From: Linanthus parryae
Taxonomy: Eukaryota; Streptophyta; Magnoliopsida; Ericales; Polemoniaceae
Assembly (NCBI GenBank): GCA_023055425.1
Contig: JALGPY010000003.1
Span: 63,348,991-63,412,990, forward strand
Length of the DNA: 64,000 bases
Reading direction: 5' to 3'
Below are positions 43,768 to 55,842 of the stretch, one piece after another. The translations under genes were made by a program, and so were the position numbers. The first letter of the stretch is position 1. The number at the start of each line of letters is the position of its first letter. The notes beneath the pieces were generated by a model. That model saw only the letters and a program-made list of their open reading frames with translations. It did no database searches and was not told the origin of the DNA.

Positions 43768-44384
43768 TGTAGATAGTTTATTCTGGGTAGATCGACCATC
43801 ATCCACGTGGCGGCCATCGAGGAGGTTTGTCGATACTCCACTACTCCTCTATCATTATCTTTATGATCGCACTTATCTGTATGGGGGCGGTGAAACATAG
43901 TCACCCTCGCATATTAACCGCATGGGATTTGTAGGGTTCAAGTGGCTTGGAAGCTACAGTAAGGCACGTCGCACGCGAGCAGTGGTTACGCTCGCGTGCG
44001 GCCCTTGGCAATTTTCTAAGAGACTCGATGATCACGTTCCCTATATATACAGTCAAACGTGCGAATGTGCCCTATATATACGGTCGATCGTGCCACGCGC
44101 CCTATATATACGGTCGATCGTGAAACGTGCGAGGCAGTAACATAGCCGTTATATGCAGCCACGTAACTGCCACTCTAAGACCCCTATATATAGGAACGTT
44201 TGCCATCCATTATCGGTTCGACTCTTTTTCTAATCAACACACACTGTCTCTCTCTCAGGAAATTAGCAAAGGCTTACTCTTTCCCTACAAACTTGCTCTC
44301 AAACACTCTGTGCTTTTTACCGTGTTCTTGTTGTCTATTGCAGGTGTACATCTAGATCCTCCCTACAACATCTCCTTGTCCACA
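43768..44384 (+). repeat. 3' LTR of element I
   Basis: Starts TGTAGATAG and ends TCCACA, with ACTAC following. It repeats the TATA array, with cores at 44042, 44073 and 44103 and the fourth at 44185. Confidence 0.88.
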
Positions 44385-45062
44385 ACTACGAAGAATTTTG
44401 TCTTCGTCTCTACGAGTGTCCACACCTTGGATTAGTAGATGGAATCCTTCTCCACGCATAGTGCTAGCACCGAAAGAATGAGGGAAGATATCACGCAAAA
44501 CGGAGCACCAAGGTCGCGCGCCTAGGGAGGCTGACGACTTGGAGGGGCGGACGGGGTTGGGGCTTCGACCTCAACTCTTGTCTCTCTTCTTGCTTTGTTA
44601 TGTTCTCTCAATAACACACACTTAAGAACATAACAAGCTAGGTTGCCTTTATAAAGTTAATAACTCCTTATTAACTACATAGTTTCCCCAATACTAATCA
44701 TGTCCATACATGGATTAGTCCACCTTGAAAATTAGTCCTACTAACTTTGCTTGTGGTTGCTATTAGATCATTTTGATTAATTATTCATACTAATTGATTC
44801 CCATATCCATTTTAACCCATATGGTGTGTGACCCCATATGTTTTTACTTAGTTGGTAGTAACTATTACTAACATAGAGCGGTGTCTAGCAGTTCATCTAT
44901 GTCACCCAACTAATAGAAATTGTCAGTGATCCGACAAACCTTCTGCACAATGTTACCGTATTTCATTGTCCCTTTGTCTCCATATCCAGATTGGACACGA
45001 GACATAATTTTCACACTCGTATATTCAATCCATAGTTTCTCGATCTTGGTAATATGCTTATC
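44385..45062 (-). repeat. 5' LTR of A', segment 2 (middle of the LTR)
   Basis: Minus-strand continuation of the A' LTR from the element I insertion to the element D insertion. The last five bases (TTATC, 45058-45062) are the left TSD of D, and a TTTATAAAGG-type TATA site lies near 44645-44656 on the minus strand. No gene is present. Confidence 0.85.
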
Positions 45063-46301
45063 TGTAAGTTCAGCCTGTTTCAAAGGCTTGAAACAGCGGC
45101 CATAAAGCAAGTTTCAAGGGTTTGAAACATGCACTGCAGATTCTGGCATGAACTTATGGGGAACTTTTGATCCTATTTTAACTCCTAATCTCTTATGATT
45201 TATTATATTCTACTTGATGATGAAAGAAAAATCATTCTTCTAATATAAATTGTGATTAATCTATGTGTTTAAATCAGTTTTTGCAGGGATATATAGTTTC
45301 CTATTTTGCAGGATTGTTTCCTAATCTATATGAACGCAGGATGGAAATCAATGTGTCAGAGTTATTATGCACATTGATCTGATGTATCTAAAGATTCCCA
45401 ACCTTTTAACAAACAAGATCAAGTAAGTCAGTATCTTTGAAGATACTGAGCAACTAGCCATAGGGAGAGCTCTAAGAAGAGTTAAAGACTTGCAGCTAAA
45501 TTTCAGGAAAGTTCGTTAATGATGATCTTGCATATCTTCAATTCAAAAAAGTTTCATAAAAGGGATTTTTGATGAAGAATTTCGAAGAGACAACAGAGCA
45601 GAACATACACAGACATTAAAACTGCACAGAAGATTGACAATCAACCAAGAAGCATATCCACATCACTAAATCCAATCATCTGAAGAACTATGCCCATTCA
45701 ATGAAGACTTAGCTCTTAGTGTTCTTCTCTTCTGATCATCATTTGTATATCTTTTAGATAATACTTTCAGTTCTTGTTCTCGTGAATTATTCAAGGTGAA
45801 AAATAGAGAATTCTTAGTTAATTAGTTAGGTAGAGCATGTACTAGATAGGTTAGTGAGAACCAAATGTAACAGAGTAAGGCATCTCTCTGTGCTTGAGAT
45901 CTAGGGCTTACCTTTTTATTAATAAGAATTGAGTTGAAAATCCTGTAGGGATTAAGTCCCTGAGGTAGAGACGTAGGTCCAAGTGGACTGAACTCTATAA
46001 ATCACTGTGTCTCTTGCATTTACTTTGCTGCATTTTACTTAGCTTACCAAATGCTCAAAACAGGTTCTCAGTTCAAGGGCTTGAACCTCATTTCAAGGTC
46101 TTGAAAACTATCAGCTTTCCATTTATTATCTGTTTTGATTCCAAGGAATTGAAACTCATTTCAAGGCCTTTAAATATTTGATGCACTTCACAAACTTCTT
46201 TCAAACCACTCTTTTACATAAGTTGCAAAAGTGTCCATACTCTATTTAACCCCCCTTCTAGAGTATTGATCCTGTAGTTATTCCTACTGTATTGTCCTTC
46301 A
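45063..46301 (+). repeat. 5' LTR of element D
   Basis: Starts TGTAAGTTCAG (one T fewer than expected from the 3' copy) and ends CCTTCA. It carries CAAGGCCTTG-type dyads whose arms are TTT/AAA instead of the CTC/GAG seen in B. It lacks a block near 45100 that the 3' LTR keeps. Confidence 0.88.
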
Positions 46302-46303
46302 AT

Positions 46304-46315
46304 TGGTATCAGAGC
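46304..46315 (+). promoter_or_regulatory. Primer-binding site of element D
   Basis: TGGTATCAGAGC lies two bases after the LTR end, of initiator tRNA-Met type, in the same position as in element B. Confidence 0.92.
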
Positions 46316-46350
46316 TTGTATCACTGCATAGATCTAACAATCTTGTTATT

Positions 46351-47280
46351 ATGAGTACTGTAGGAGATGATGGTTTCTCACACGGAAGAGCTGCTAATAG
46401 ACCTCCCTTGTTATGTGGTGACAACTTTGTGTAATGAAAATATCTAATGAAAATGTTCATCACTGATCAAGATATGGAACTGTGGACTATCAATCATAAG
46501 GGTCCTCATGTATTCTACACTGAGAAAGATGGGATCAAAACTCCCAAAACCGAGGATTCACTTTCTGCTTCTGAATTAAAACAATTTTCTACAAGTTACA
46601 GAGCTATGAATCTCTTATATGTGCTTTGAGTGTAAGTGAATTTAACATGATTTCAGGTTGCAAGACTCCCAAGGAAATATGAGATAAGCTTGTGGTGACC
46701 TTTGAAGGAACTAGCCAAGTTAAGCAGACCAAGATCAATATATGCCTTAGGCAATATGCTTTGTTCAAGATGAATGGAGATGAATCATCAGGGACATGTT
46801 CAAAAGATTCACTGATATTTTCAACAACCTTGATTCATTGGGAAAACACATTTACAATGAAGAAAAGGTTAGAAAGATTTTGAGAAGTATTCCTAAAGCA
46901 AAATGGGAATCAAAGACTAGTGGCATTGAAGAAGCTCAAGATCTATCGTCTCTTTAACTTGATGACTTCCAAGAAAAGTTGCTTACACATGAGATCTCTA
47001 TGAATGAAGCTGATGGAGATTTACCAGATAGTGTCAAGAACTTAGCTCTCAATGCCAAGGAGAGTGAATCATCTCAAAGCCTTGAACCAGAACAAGATGA
47101 TGATGAAGATCCTTTTGATCTCATTTCCAAAGCCTTGACCATGATACTAAAGATGAAAAATAAATTTGGAAACAAAGACTTAAGCAAGGACAAACACAGA
47201 TCCTTTAGTGGCAGAGACTTCAAAGGTAAAGCTATTTCTCATGTTAGTAACGCTAAAGTAAGGAATTGCTTTGAGTGTGC
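46351..47280 (+). pseudogene. Element D gag, N-terminal part (broken)
   Basis: Starts ATGAGTACTG like element B and shows the same Copia Gag blocks (TSQVKQTKI, NEEKVRKIL-like, IEEAQDL), with stops and frameshifts near 46433, 46630, 46790 and 46957. A SQSLE copy of the palindrome family lies at about 47074. The frame reaches the first two Cys of the zinc knuckle (NCFEC) and is then cut by E at about 47281. It does not fuse in frame with E. Confidence 0.8.
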
Positions 47281-50200
47281 CTTGAGAGACGGGGGTTCCC
47301 ATTGGGCCAAGATTTGGCTACTGATCTTGTCTTGCAATCGTTTCCTGACAGTTATAATCAGTTCATCATGAACTATAATATGAACGAGATGAGTAAGACT
47401 CTGCCTGACTTATTGAACATGCTAAAGACAGCGGAACAGAGCGTCAACAGAGGCAAGGGCAAGGCCATAATGATGGTGCATAAGAATAAGGGCAAGTCAG
47501 TTGCCTCTACTTCAAAAGGAAAGCGCAAGAAAGTTGCGAAATACAAGGAAGCCCTAAAGCCTAGTAGAGGCGTGGCTAAGGGTGAGTGTCACTATTGCAG
47601 CCAGCCAGGTCACTGGAGGAGAAATTGCCCTAAATATCTAGAGGATAAGAAGCTTGGAATAGTGATTCCACCACCACCAGGTAGTTATGTTATAGACGTC
47701 AATCTTTCTATTTCTTCATCTTGGGTATTGGATACCGGATGTGGTTCTCACATTTGTCGTAATGTGCAGGATTTGAAAAGAAGTAGAAGATTGAGTAAAG
47801 GGGAGATAGACCTGCTCGTCGGGAATGGAGCAAAAGTTGCTGCATTAGCTGTAGGCGTTTATGAGCTATCTTTGCCATCTGGAATTATTTTAGATTTATA
47901 CAATTGCTATTATGTGCCTGCTATGAGCAGAAACATTATTTCTGTTTCTTGTTTGGACGAGAATGGTTTTTCTATTTCAATAAAGGACAAGTGTTGCTCC
48001 ATTTATTTTGATAGTATGCACTATTGTAGTGCGCATTTGTCTAATGGATTGTATATCCTTGATCTAAATAGTCCAATCTATAACAAAAATACTAAAAGGA
48101 TTAAAACTAATGATTTAAATCCTACATATCTATGGCACTGTCTTTTAGGCCATATAAATGAGAAACGCATATCTAGACTCCATAAGGATGGACTTCTAGA
48201 CTCATTTGATTCGGATTCATATGAGACATGTTAATTTTGTTTATTAGGAAAAATGAAAAATTCCCCTTTAAATAAGAAAGGTGAAAGGACTAGTGAGTTA
48301 TTGGCAATCATACATACCGATGTATGTGGACCATTCCCCACGCCTGCCAGAGGTGGTTGTACATACTTCATCACATTCAGTGATGATTTCAGTAGATATG
48401 GATTTGTATACCTTATGAAGTCCAAATCCGAATCCTTTGAATTGTTCAAAGAATTCAAGAATGAAGTAGAGAAGCAACTTGGCAAAAGTATTAAAGCTCT
48501 ACGATCGGATCGTGGAGGAGAATACTTAAGCCAAGAGTTTGATGAGTATCTTAGGGAGTGTGGGATAGTATCCCATCTCACTCCACCAGAACGCCACAAT
48601 GGAATGGCGTGTCTGAGAGGAGGAATCGCACTCTATTAGATATGGTACGATCTATGATGTCTCAAACAGATCTTCCGATATCCTTTTGGGGACATGCTCT
48701 AATGACGGCGCCTTTTACCATTAACTGCGTTCCATCCAAGTCAGTCATGAAGACACCATATGAGATATGGACTGGGAAGCGCCCCATAGTGTCGTTTATG
48801 AGGATTTGGGGCTGCGATGTCTATGTAAAACGTCTACAAACAGACAAGCTCGGGCCCAAAGCGGATAAGTGTAAATTTGTGGGATATCCTAAGGAAACTA
48901 AAGGATATTACTTCTACAATCCCATCGAGAACAAAGTGTTTGTTGCTCGGACCGGCGTGTTTCTAGAAAGAGAATTTGTCTCTAAAGAAGCAAGTGGGAG
49001 GGCTGTAGAACTTGAAGAGATCCGAGAACCACAAATCACTGAACCGGTGATGGAACATGAGCAGGAACCGCAAGTAGTTGTGGAAGAACCTGTTCAGGTG
49101 ACACAGGAACTCCGTAGATCAGGAAGAGTGCGTCATGAGCCAGAGAGGTATGGACTTCTCGTGACTAAGCCCGATGACGTACCACTCATAGATGATGAGC
49201 CTGCGACCTATGGAGAGGCCATGAAAGGCCCAGACTCTAAGAAGGGCTAGAAGCCATGAGATCCGAAATGGATTCCATGTACACCAACAAAGTATGGACT
49301 TTGGTGGAACCACCCGAAGGGGCTCGGCCGATAGGGTGAAAATGGGTCTTCAAGAAGAATAACGACATGGATGGCAAGGTAGTTGCCTATAAGGGGAGAT
49401 TGGTAGCCAAAGGGTATAGACAAACTCATGGTATTGACTATGATGAGACCTTTTCACCAGTCGCCATGACCAGGGACGGAACTGTGCCTAACCCACCAGG
49501 GGCCATGGCCCCCCCTAAAATTTAGTGAATGATAAATATTGCCCTAAGTTTTTGAATATTTACAAAATCATATGTTGACGGCCCCCCTATATTAGCTAAA
49601 ATATTATTTTGAACTCAACTTTTACCTTTTGTATTTAACATGGCCCCCCTTACAAAAAATTCCTGGGTCCGTCCCTGGCCATGACTAAATCCATTCGAAT
49701 CCTACTTGCTGTTGCGGCATACTACGACTATGAGATTTGGCAAATGGATGTCAAAACAGTGTTCCTTTATGGGAACCTCCTCGATGATGTGTACATGACA
49801 CAACCGGAGGGTTTTGAGGATCCAGAGAATGCCAGTAAAGTCTGTAAGCTGCAAAGATCCATTTTTGGATTAAAGCAAGCTTCTAGGAGTTGGAATTGAT
49901 GTTCTGATGACTCAGTCAAAGAGTTTGGCTTTATCAAGAACGAGGATGAGCCTTGTGTTTACAAGAAGGTTAGTGGGAGCTCTGTAGTATTTCTGGTCTT
50001 GTATGTGGATGACATACTAATCATTGGCAATGATATTCCTACTTTGCAATCTGTTAAAGATTGGCTAGGAAAGTGCTTTGCAATGAAGGACTTAGGAGAG
50101 GCAGCCTATATACTTGGTACAAAGATCTATAGGGATAGATCTAAGAGGTTGCTCGGCCTAAGTCAGAGTACATATATAGACAAGGTGTTGAAGATGTTCA

Positions 50201-51005
50201 ACATGCAAGATTCAAAGAAGGGATTCTTGCCCATGTCGCATGGAGTCACTCTTTCTAAGAATGGCTGTCCCTCCAATGAGATTGAGAAGGACCGCATGAG
50301 TAGGATCCCCTACGCTTCAGCCATAGGATCCATCATGTACGCCATGCTATGTACTAGACCAGACATGTCATACGCGTTGAGTATGGTGAGCAGATTCCAG
50401 TCCAATCCGGGTGAGAGTCACTGGATTGCTGTCAAGAACATCCTAAAGTACTTGAGAAGAACTAAGGATGTGTTCTTGATATTTGGAGGTAAGGAAGAGC
50501 TAAGTTTAAGGGGTTACACTGATGCGAGCTTCCAAACCAACAAAGATGACTATAGATCACAGTCTGGATACGTGTTTTGCCTGAACGGAGGAGCTGTAAG
50601 CTGGAAGAGTTCCAAGCAAGGGAAAGTTGCTGATTCTACAACAGAAGCGGAGTACATTGCTGCTGCGGAAGCAGCGAAAGAGGTAGTTTGGATAAAGAAG
50701 TTTATCACTGAGCTCGGTGTGGTCCCTAGCATCGTGGATCCCGTAGAGTTGTACTGTGACAACCTCTGGGGAGATCGCACAGGCCAAGGAACTAAGATCA
50801 CACCAAAAATCAAAGCATGTACTTAGGAGATTCCATCTTATTCGTGATATGATCGATCGAGGAGACGTGAAGATGTGCAAGATTCCAACGGATGACAATG
50901 TTTCAGATCCGCTCACAAACCTCTTGCGCAGCGAAAGCATGAAGGGCACGCCAGATCTATGGGCATACGAGATGCGCCAGATTGGCTCTAGTGCAAGTGG
51001 GAGAC
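47281..51005 (+). pseudogene. Element E gag-pol (broken, best-preserved Copia-A coding region)
   Basis: An open frame to 48234 covers the Gag C-terminus, zinc knuckle CHYCSQPGHWRRNC, protease WVLDTGCGSH and pre-integrase up to LWHCLLGHI. A TAA at 48232-48234 follows. Integrase continues in the same frame (IHTDVCGPF, DDFSRYGF) until a one-base loss near 48590, then runs 48558-49250 to VGYPKETKG and a Pro/Glu-rich linker. A second base loss near 49244, the 207-bp MITE at 49471 and a TGA at 49897 (Arg codon changed) break RT. YVDDILIIGND follows at 49999, and RNase H runs to about 50770 before a last frameshift. It lacks the gag lesions seen in the tandem units. Confidence 0.87.
49471..49677. 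mobile_element. 207-bp hAT-type MITE in the RT of element E
   Basis: Flanked by a perfect 8-bp TSD, GCCATGAC (49463-49470 and 49678-49685). Termini are CAGGGACGGA and TCCGTCCCTG, an imperfect inverted repeat starting CAGGG as in many plant hAT elements. No coding capacity. It interrupts RT, so it arrived after E and also marks that E was already non-functional or was made so by it. Confidence 0.92.
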
Positions 51006-53330
51006 TGTTGGAATAGATGCCCTAGAGGCAATCGTATATTTAGTATGAACATTGTTTTTGGCTAGAATATTCAATTATTATATATTGTGATATTTAATAT
51101 AATGAAGTCCTCAGATAAAATGTGTTGTTTATCTTAATTATCCCTAGTCCACTATATTGATTAATAGGACGATCAAATATAGACTAGTATGTGGGTAGAT
51201 TGATATGGAGATATCAAGTCTAACACATGGGTATGCATTACGAGTAATGGCATACTGGATTGACCCACAACGAAAAAGATACATTATATTATGTCAAGTC
51301 ACAATCGCTTTTCGTAATGCTAATATAATTGCAATCCTTAGACTTGAAGTCACTAGATACTCAAGTTGTGGAATATTGCCCTTTGATGTTATCAAATGTT
51401 ACACCGTAACTGGGTAATCATAAAGATGGCTATCGGGCGTGATAGGAAGCAAGCTTAGAGATCGTAGTGATGTAGATTGGATTTGTCCCTCCCACATAAT
51501 GGGGGTAAATATCCACGGCCACTCGAGGGATGAGGCTTATTGAATGTCTGGCCATACTCATATAAATCACTATAGAGATATTGATGTTATCTGCAAGCAT
51601 AAGCATATTCCAAGGATCGAGGAACTATGGATTGGATATACGAGTGTGACTATGTATGTCTCGTGTCCAATCCGGATATGGAGACAAAGGGATAGTGCAA
51701 TATGACATATTGGGCACAAGAGGTTTTTCGGGATCACTGACTATTTCTATTGGTTGGGTAGCATGAATGTGTTGCTAGACACCGCTCCATGTTAGTAAGA
51801 GTTACTGCCAACTATATAGAAACCTATGGGGTCACACGTCAAATAGAGTAGAGCTCGATTTGGGATTAATTAATATTGATTAATTAATAGAAGGATCATT
51901 GTGCAACACCTTGCAAACTTAGTAGGACTAATTTGCAAGGAAGGGAATAGTTCTAGGTCATCTAGAATTAGGAAACTCTTTTATGGAAACAACAAGGAGT
52001 TGTTGGAGTACATAGTTTTTAAAACCGGACCGGACCGGCCGGTTCGACCGGTTCGACCGGTGAACCGGTGCCTCACCGGTCCGGTCAAGTTATTGGACCG
52101 TTCATGTAATTGAACCGGTCGGACCAGGAAAGAACCGCCGGTTAATCGTCAAACCGGTAAACCGGCCGGTTTCTTACGGTTTCACCGGTTTTTGTATACT
52201 TCCAGATACTTGATGCCAGCGGCCGCCACGGCCTTCTCCGCCACTGACAAGAGATGTCGATTTGGTCGCCGATGAGAGCGATGCCGATTTGGTCTGGTCG
52301 CCGTTCGTGGAGAGAGTGTGTGCGTGTGCTTTGTACGGCGAGGGAGAGAGCTTCTGTTTTGGAACCATGTCTAATTTTATTAGTATATTTTTATTATTTT
52401 TCTTAATTATTAATGCTAAGTGGTTAATTTTGACTATGTAAATACTAGTTGATATACGTAAATGTAGTTAACTGTTGTGTATTTTATTTTTGAAACTTAA
52501 TTATTGTGTAATTTAATCTAAGTATTCTAAGTATTTGTTATATGGGTACCCTTGTTATATTGGAGTTCTAAATTTACTAGACAAAAACATGATTTGTGTC
52601 ATTGGTGTGCAATTTGATCAAAAAAAGTTTGTTACTTTGATTAGTTTAGAACTTTTTTATTAGCTATATTTATGTAAAAAAATTATTTATATGTTGTTGG
52701 CCATACGTCATATACATATTTTCAAATTATTCTTAGTTAATTTCAAATTTATATTATATTTTTATTACATATATAAATAAAAAATATATTTATATATTAT
52801 TAAAAATAATATGTAGTTTAACCAGTCCAACCACTGGTTCGACCGGTCCGACCGTGAACCAGTGTCTGGCCGGTTCGATGGCCGGTCCGGTTCTGAAAAC
52901 TTTGGTTGGAGTATATAAAGAGGCCTAAGCTTCCTTCCCACCTAATTGTTATTAGACATAACAAAGAGAGTGGGAGAGAGCAAAAGAGAGAGCAAGACAA
53001 GCTAGGGCCGAACCCTAGCCCGTCCGCCCCCCCTTCCCGTCGGCTCAAGAGGAGGCCGCCCCTCCTCTTGTTCCTTTGTTGCTTTGATCTTCTTCCCTCT
53101 TCCTCCGGGTTCAAGCTAGCACTTGTTTGAAGGAAGAATCTAGATCTCACCTCTAGACGTGGATCAACCGTAGAGACGAGGACATCATTCTTCGTGTGAT
53201 CTCACAAACTCAAAGGTACACAATACTATGTCTCTTATTATGTTATGATGTCTCCTCCTAACGGTCCGTGGTTGGCATTGAAGTAGGAATTAAATTTTTG
53301 TTATTCCGCTGTGTTACCTACTTCAAAACC
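51006..53330 (+). repeat. 3' LTR of element E, split by a MITE
   Basis: TGTTGGAATAG start after the PPT. It matches the Copia-A LTR for about 1.42 kb when the MITE and one TSD copy are removed, and ends near 'tacttcaaaaccc' without the final TACA. The short ORFs at 52906-53150 lie in its transcribed part and are dismissed. Confidence 0.87.
52011..52905. mobile_element. 895-bp hAT-type MITE with ACCGG repeats, next to the TATA box of LTR E
   Basis: A perfect 8-bp TSD, TTGGAGTA, is at 52003-52010 and 52906-52913. The ends are imperfect inverted repeats (CATAGTTTTTAAAACCGG and, on the other strand, CCAAAGTTTTCAGAACCGG). Both subterminal regions are packed with ACCGG/CCGGT motifs, while the middle is AT-rich and non-coding. 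The right TSD overlaps the TATATAAAG box at 52912-52920. Confidence 0.88.
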
Positions 53331-55416
53331 CAAAAAACTCTTCAAAGGACGAAAGCCAAGTATTTCATATTTCAAACCTTTTGGCTGCACTTAGTTATTC
53401 TCTGACTAGAAAAGCTTATAGAGTTTACAATAAAAGAACTAAGCTTGTTGAATAAAGTACTCATGTCATTTTTGATGAAAGCTATGATGGTAATTTGAGT
53501 GAAAGTTTTGCAGACTTGAATTTGAACGAGCATGAGTCAGAATATGAAGCAGAAACTTCACATGGTGTCAAGGATAGCTTGCAGGAAAACAGGAAGACTT
53601 TTCAAGGCCTTGAAAATGGTTCTCAAAGACTTGAAAATGAGAAAAAAAAAAGAATCAAAGTGATCAAGCTACTTCCTCAAGATCTCAAAGGATTGAGAAG
53701 TTACCTGGAGAACCTGAGCCATGGACTCCAAGAAAGAGATTCAAATATCTTTCATCTCATCCAATTGACAACATTATATCTGATCCATCCACTGGTACTC
53801 AGACAAGATCACAATTGAAAATTTTATGTGCTTTTATCCTTTTATTTCTCTTGTAGAACCCAAAAATGTGAAAGAAGCATTACAAGAAGCAGACTATATC
53901 ATTGCAATGTAAAGTGAACTCAATGAATTTACGATAAGTAAGGTGTGGAATCTAGTTCCTCCACTAAAAGATCAGTCTGTTATCGGCACAAGGTTGGTGT
54001 TCAGAAACAAGTTAGATGAAAATGGCAATGTAACAGAAACAAAGTCAGACTAGTAGCTCAGGGCTACAATCCGGAAGAAGGTATTGATTATGTGGAGAAT
54101 TTTGCTCATGTTTCAAGGTTAGAAGCAATTAGAATGTTACTTGAATTTGCATCTTACATGAACACTAAACTTTCTTAAATGGATGTTATGTGTGCATTTG
54201 TAAATGGTTATTTTCAAGAAGAAGTTTATGTGGCTCAACCTCCTGGATTTGAAAATGATGAGTTTCCAAATCATGTTTATAAACTTGACAAAGCTCTCTA
54301 CGGTTTAAAACAAGCTCCAAGGGCTTGGTATGAAAGACTGTCAAAGTTTCTACTTGAAAATGGTTTCAAGAGAGGATTAGTTGATAAAACTCTTTTCATA
54401 AAAGCTCGTGAGATAGATATTTTAGTATTTCAAATTTATGTAGATGATATTCTATTTGGAGCTACTAAGGAATCTCCTTGCAAGGATTTCTCAAGTCTTA
54501 CGAGCAGGGAATTTGAGATGAGCTTAATGGGAGAATTGAACTTATTCCTTGACTGCATGTACAACAGATGAAGAAAGGAATTTTTTGGTATCAAAATAAA
54601 TATACTAAGGACTTGATCAACAAGTACAATATGTCTCATTACAAAGTTACAAAGACTCCTATAAGCTCTACCCTATCCTTAGACAAGGATCAAGCTGGTA
54701 AGAGTGTAAATCAGAAAGAGTATAGAGGTATGATTGGATCTTTGCTATGTGTCACTGCTAGTAGACCATATATTATGTTTAGTGTCTGTATGTGTGCAAG
54801 ATTTCAATCTGATCCAAAAGAGTCACATTTAACTACTGTCAAAAGGATATTCAAATATCTAAATGGTACCAAATACTTAGGGCTTTGGTATCCAAAACAG
54901 TTTAACTTCTCTGTTTGTGGACATTCAGACGCTGACTTTGCAAGATATAAAGTTGACATAAAAAGCACTTCAGGGTGTTGCCAATTCCTTGGTTCAACCC
55001 TAATTAGCTGGCAGTCAAAGAAATAGAACTTTGAGGCATTATCAACAGCTGAAGCTGAATATATCGCATCTGGAGCATGCTGTTCACAAGTGCTATGGAT
55101 TGCTCAGAAAATGAGGGATCTTGGTTTTGATTTCAAAGAAATACCTATCAAATGTGACAACACCGGTGCTATTTCAATCACAAAGAATCCAGTTCAGCAT
55201 TCCAGAACCAAGCATATTGATGTTGGACATCATTTCATCAGAGTTCATGCTAAGAAAGGTGATATTATTATTGAATTTGTTTCTACTAACATGAAACTGG
55301 CAGATATCTTCACTAAACCAATGCCAGAAAAAAGATTTACAGCCCTCAGATTAGAGCTGGGCATGCTTAACAAAGATGCATTGGTTTATGGGGAGCATCA
55401 GGTAAGCGTAAGGTAA
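53331..55416 (+). pseudogene. Element D pol, 3' half: integrase C-terminus, RT, RNase H (broken)
   Basis: Resumes at the point equivalent to about 10845 in element B (FKGRKP block). The linker frame 53495-53818 has palindrome-derived FQGLEN and QRLEN. RT blocks are DVMCAFVNG (54179), LYGLKQAPRAWYERL and IYVDDILFGAT (about 54438), then a frame change near 54560. RNase H follows (HSDADFARY, with Gly to Arg in the usual DADFAG block, and KCDNTGAIS), with a TAG at 55024. The usual stop after NKDALV has mutated (TAG to TAT), so the frame runs on to 55416. Confidence 0.85.
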
Positions 55417-55842
55417 AGCTTTATGTGTTTCAAAGTTTTGAACTGATTTTCAAAGCCTTCAAAATCGTTTCAAAGCCTTTATAGTATTTGTTTCGGCAGT
55501 ATACCTTTTCAAGGCCTTGGAATTCTTTCCAAAGCCTTGAAAATAAGTTTGTATGCTTTTTAGTCAAAAATTTGATCTCTCAATATTGGATGCTATCTCA
55601 GTAGATAATTGTCCAATATTAATCTACTTTTTAATATTTATTTTCGTATAAATCGGCATTATTTTATTTCCTTTCCCACGTCACACACACACAAATCTGA
55701 ATTTCATTCAAACTAAAGAGATCTCAAAGAGATTTGGAAATATTTTTGTTTCCTTATCCAACTCAAACTCTCTAGTATTTTCTTCTGTATCTCTCCTTCC
55801 TCCGTATCTCTCCTGCCTATCATTCTCTATCCCTAAACCCTA
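55417..55842 (+). other. Spacer of element D between pol and the extra ORF
   Basis: Contains five CAAGGCCTTG-family variants within about 130 bp (55424-55550) with TTTCAAAG/CTTT-type arms, then AT-rich sequence with no gene. Position and content mirror the spacer of element B (12973-13426). Confidence 0.7.

Larger units (their letters stand above)
40792..44384 (+). mobile_element. Small non-autonomous LTR element I carrying an antisense plant-mobile-domain gene
   Basis: LTRs of 626 bp (40792-41417) and 617 bp (43768-44384) start TATAGATA/TGTAGATA and end TCCACA. ACTAC duplicates the target (40787-40791 and 44385-44389). A PBS-like TGGTGAACCCGACGTGA follows the left LTR and a purine tract (caaaaggggacta) precedes the right one, so the element reads left to right. 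The 2.35-kb interior has no Gag or Pol. Its only recognisable coding content is a broken plant mobile domain gene on the opposite strand. Confidence 0.82.
47281..53330 (+). mobile_element. 5'-truncated Copia-A-type element E inside element D
   Basis: Gag C-terminal half, protease, integrase, RT, RNase H, PPT (50994-51005) and one LTR (51006-53330), all of the Copia-A family. The 5' LTR, leader and gag start are missing, and the LTR ends a few bases short of the usual CCTACA. No TSD can be seen, since D sequence on the two sides comes from points about 2 kb apart in the B reference. Two MITEs lie inside it. Confidence 0.85.

Noticed and set aside
44910..45110. Short overlapping ORFs on both strands at the left edge of element D
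   Set aside because: They span the insertion junction between the A' LTR and LTR D, so they cannot be an old gene.
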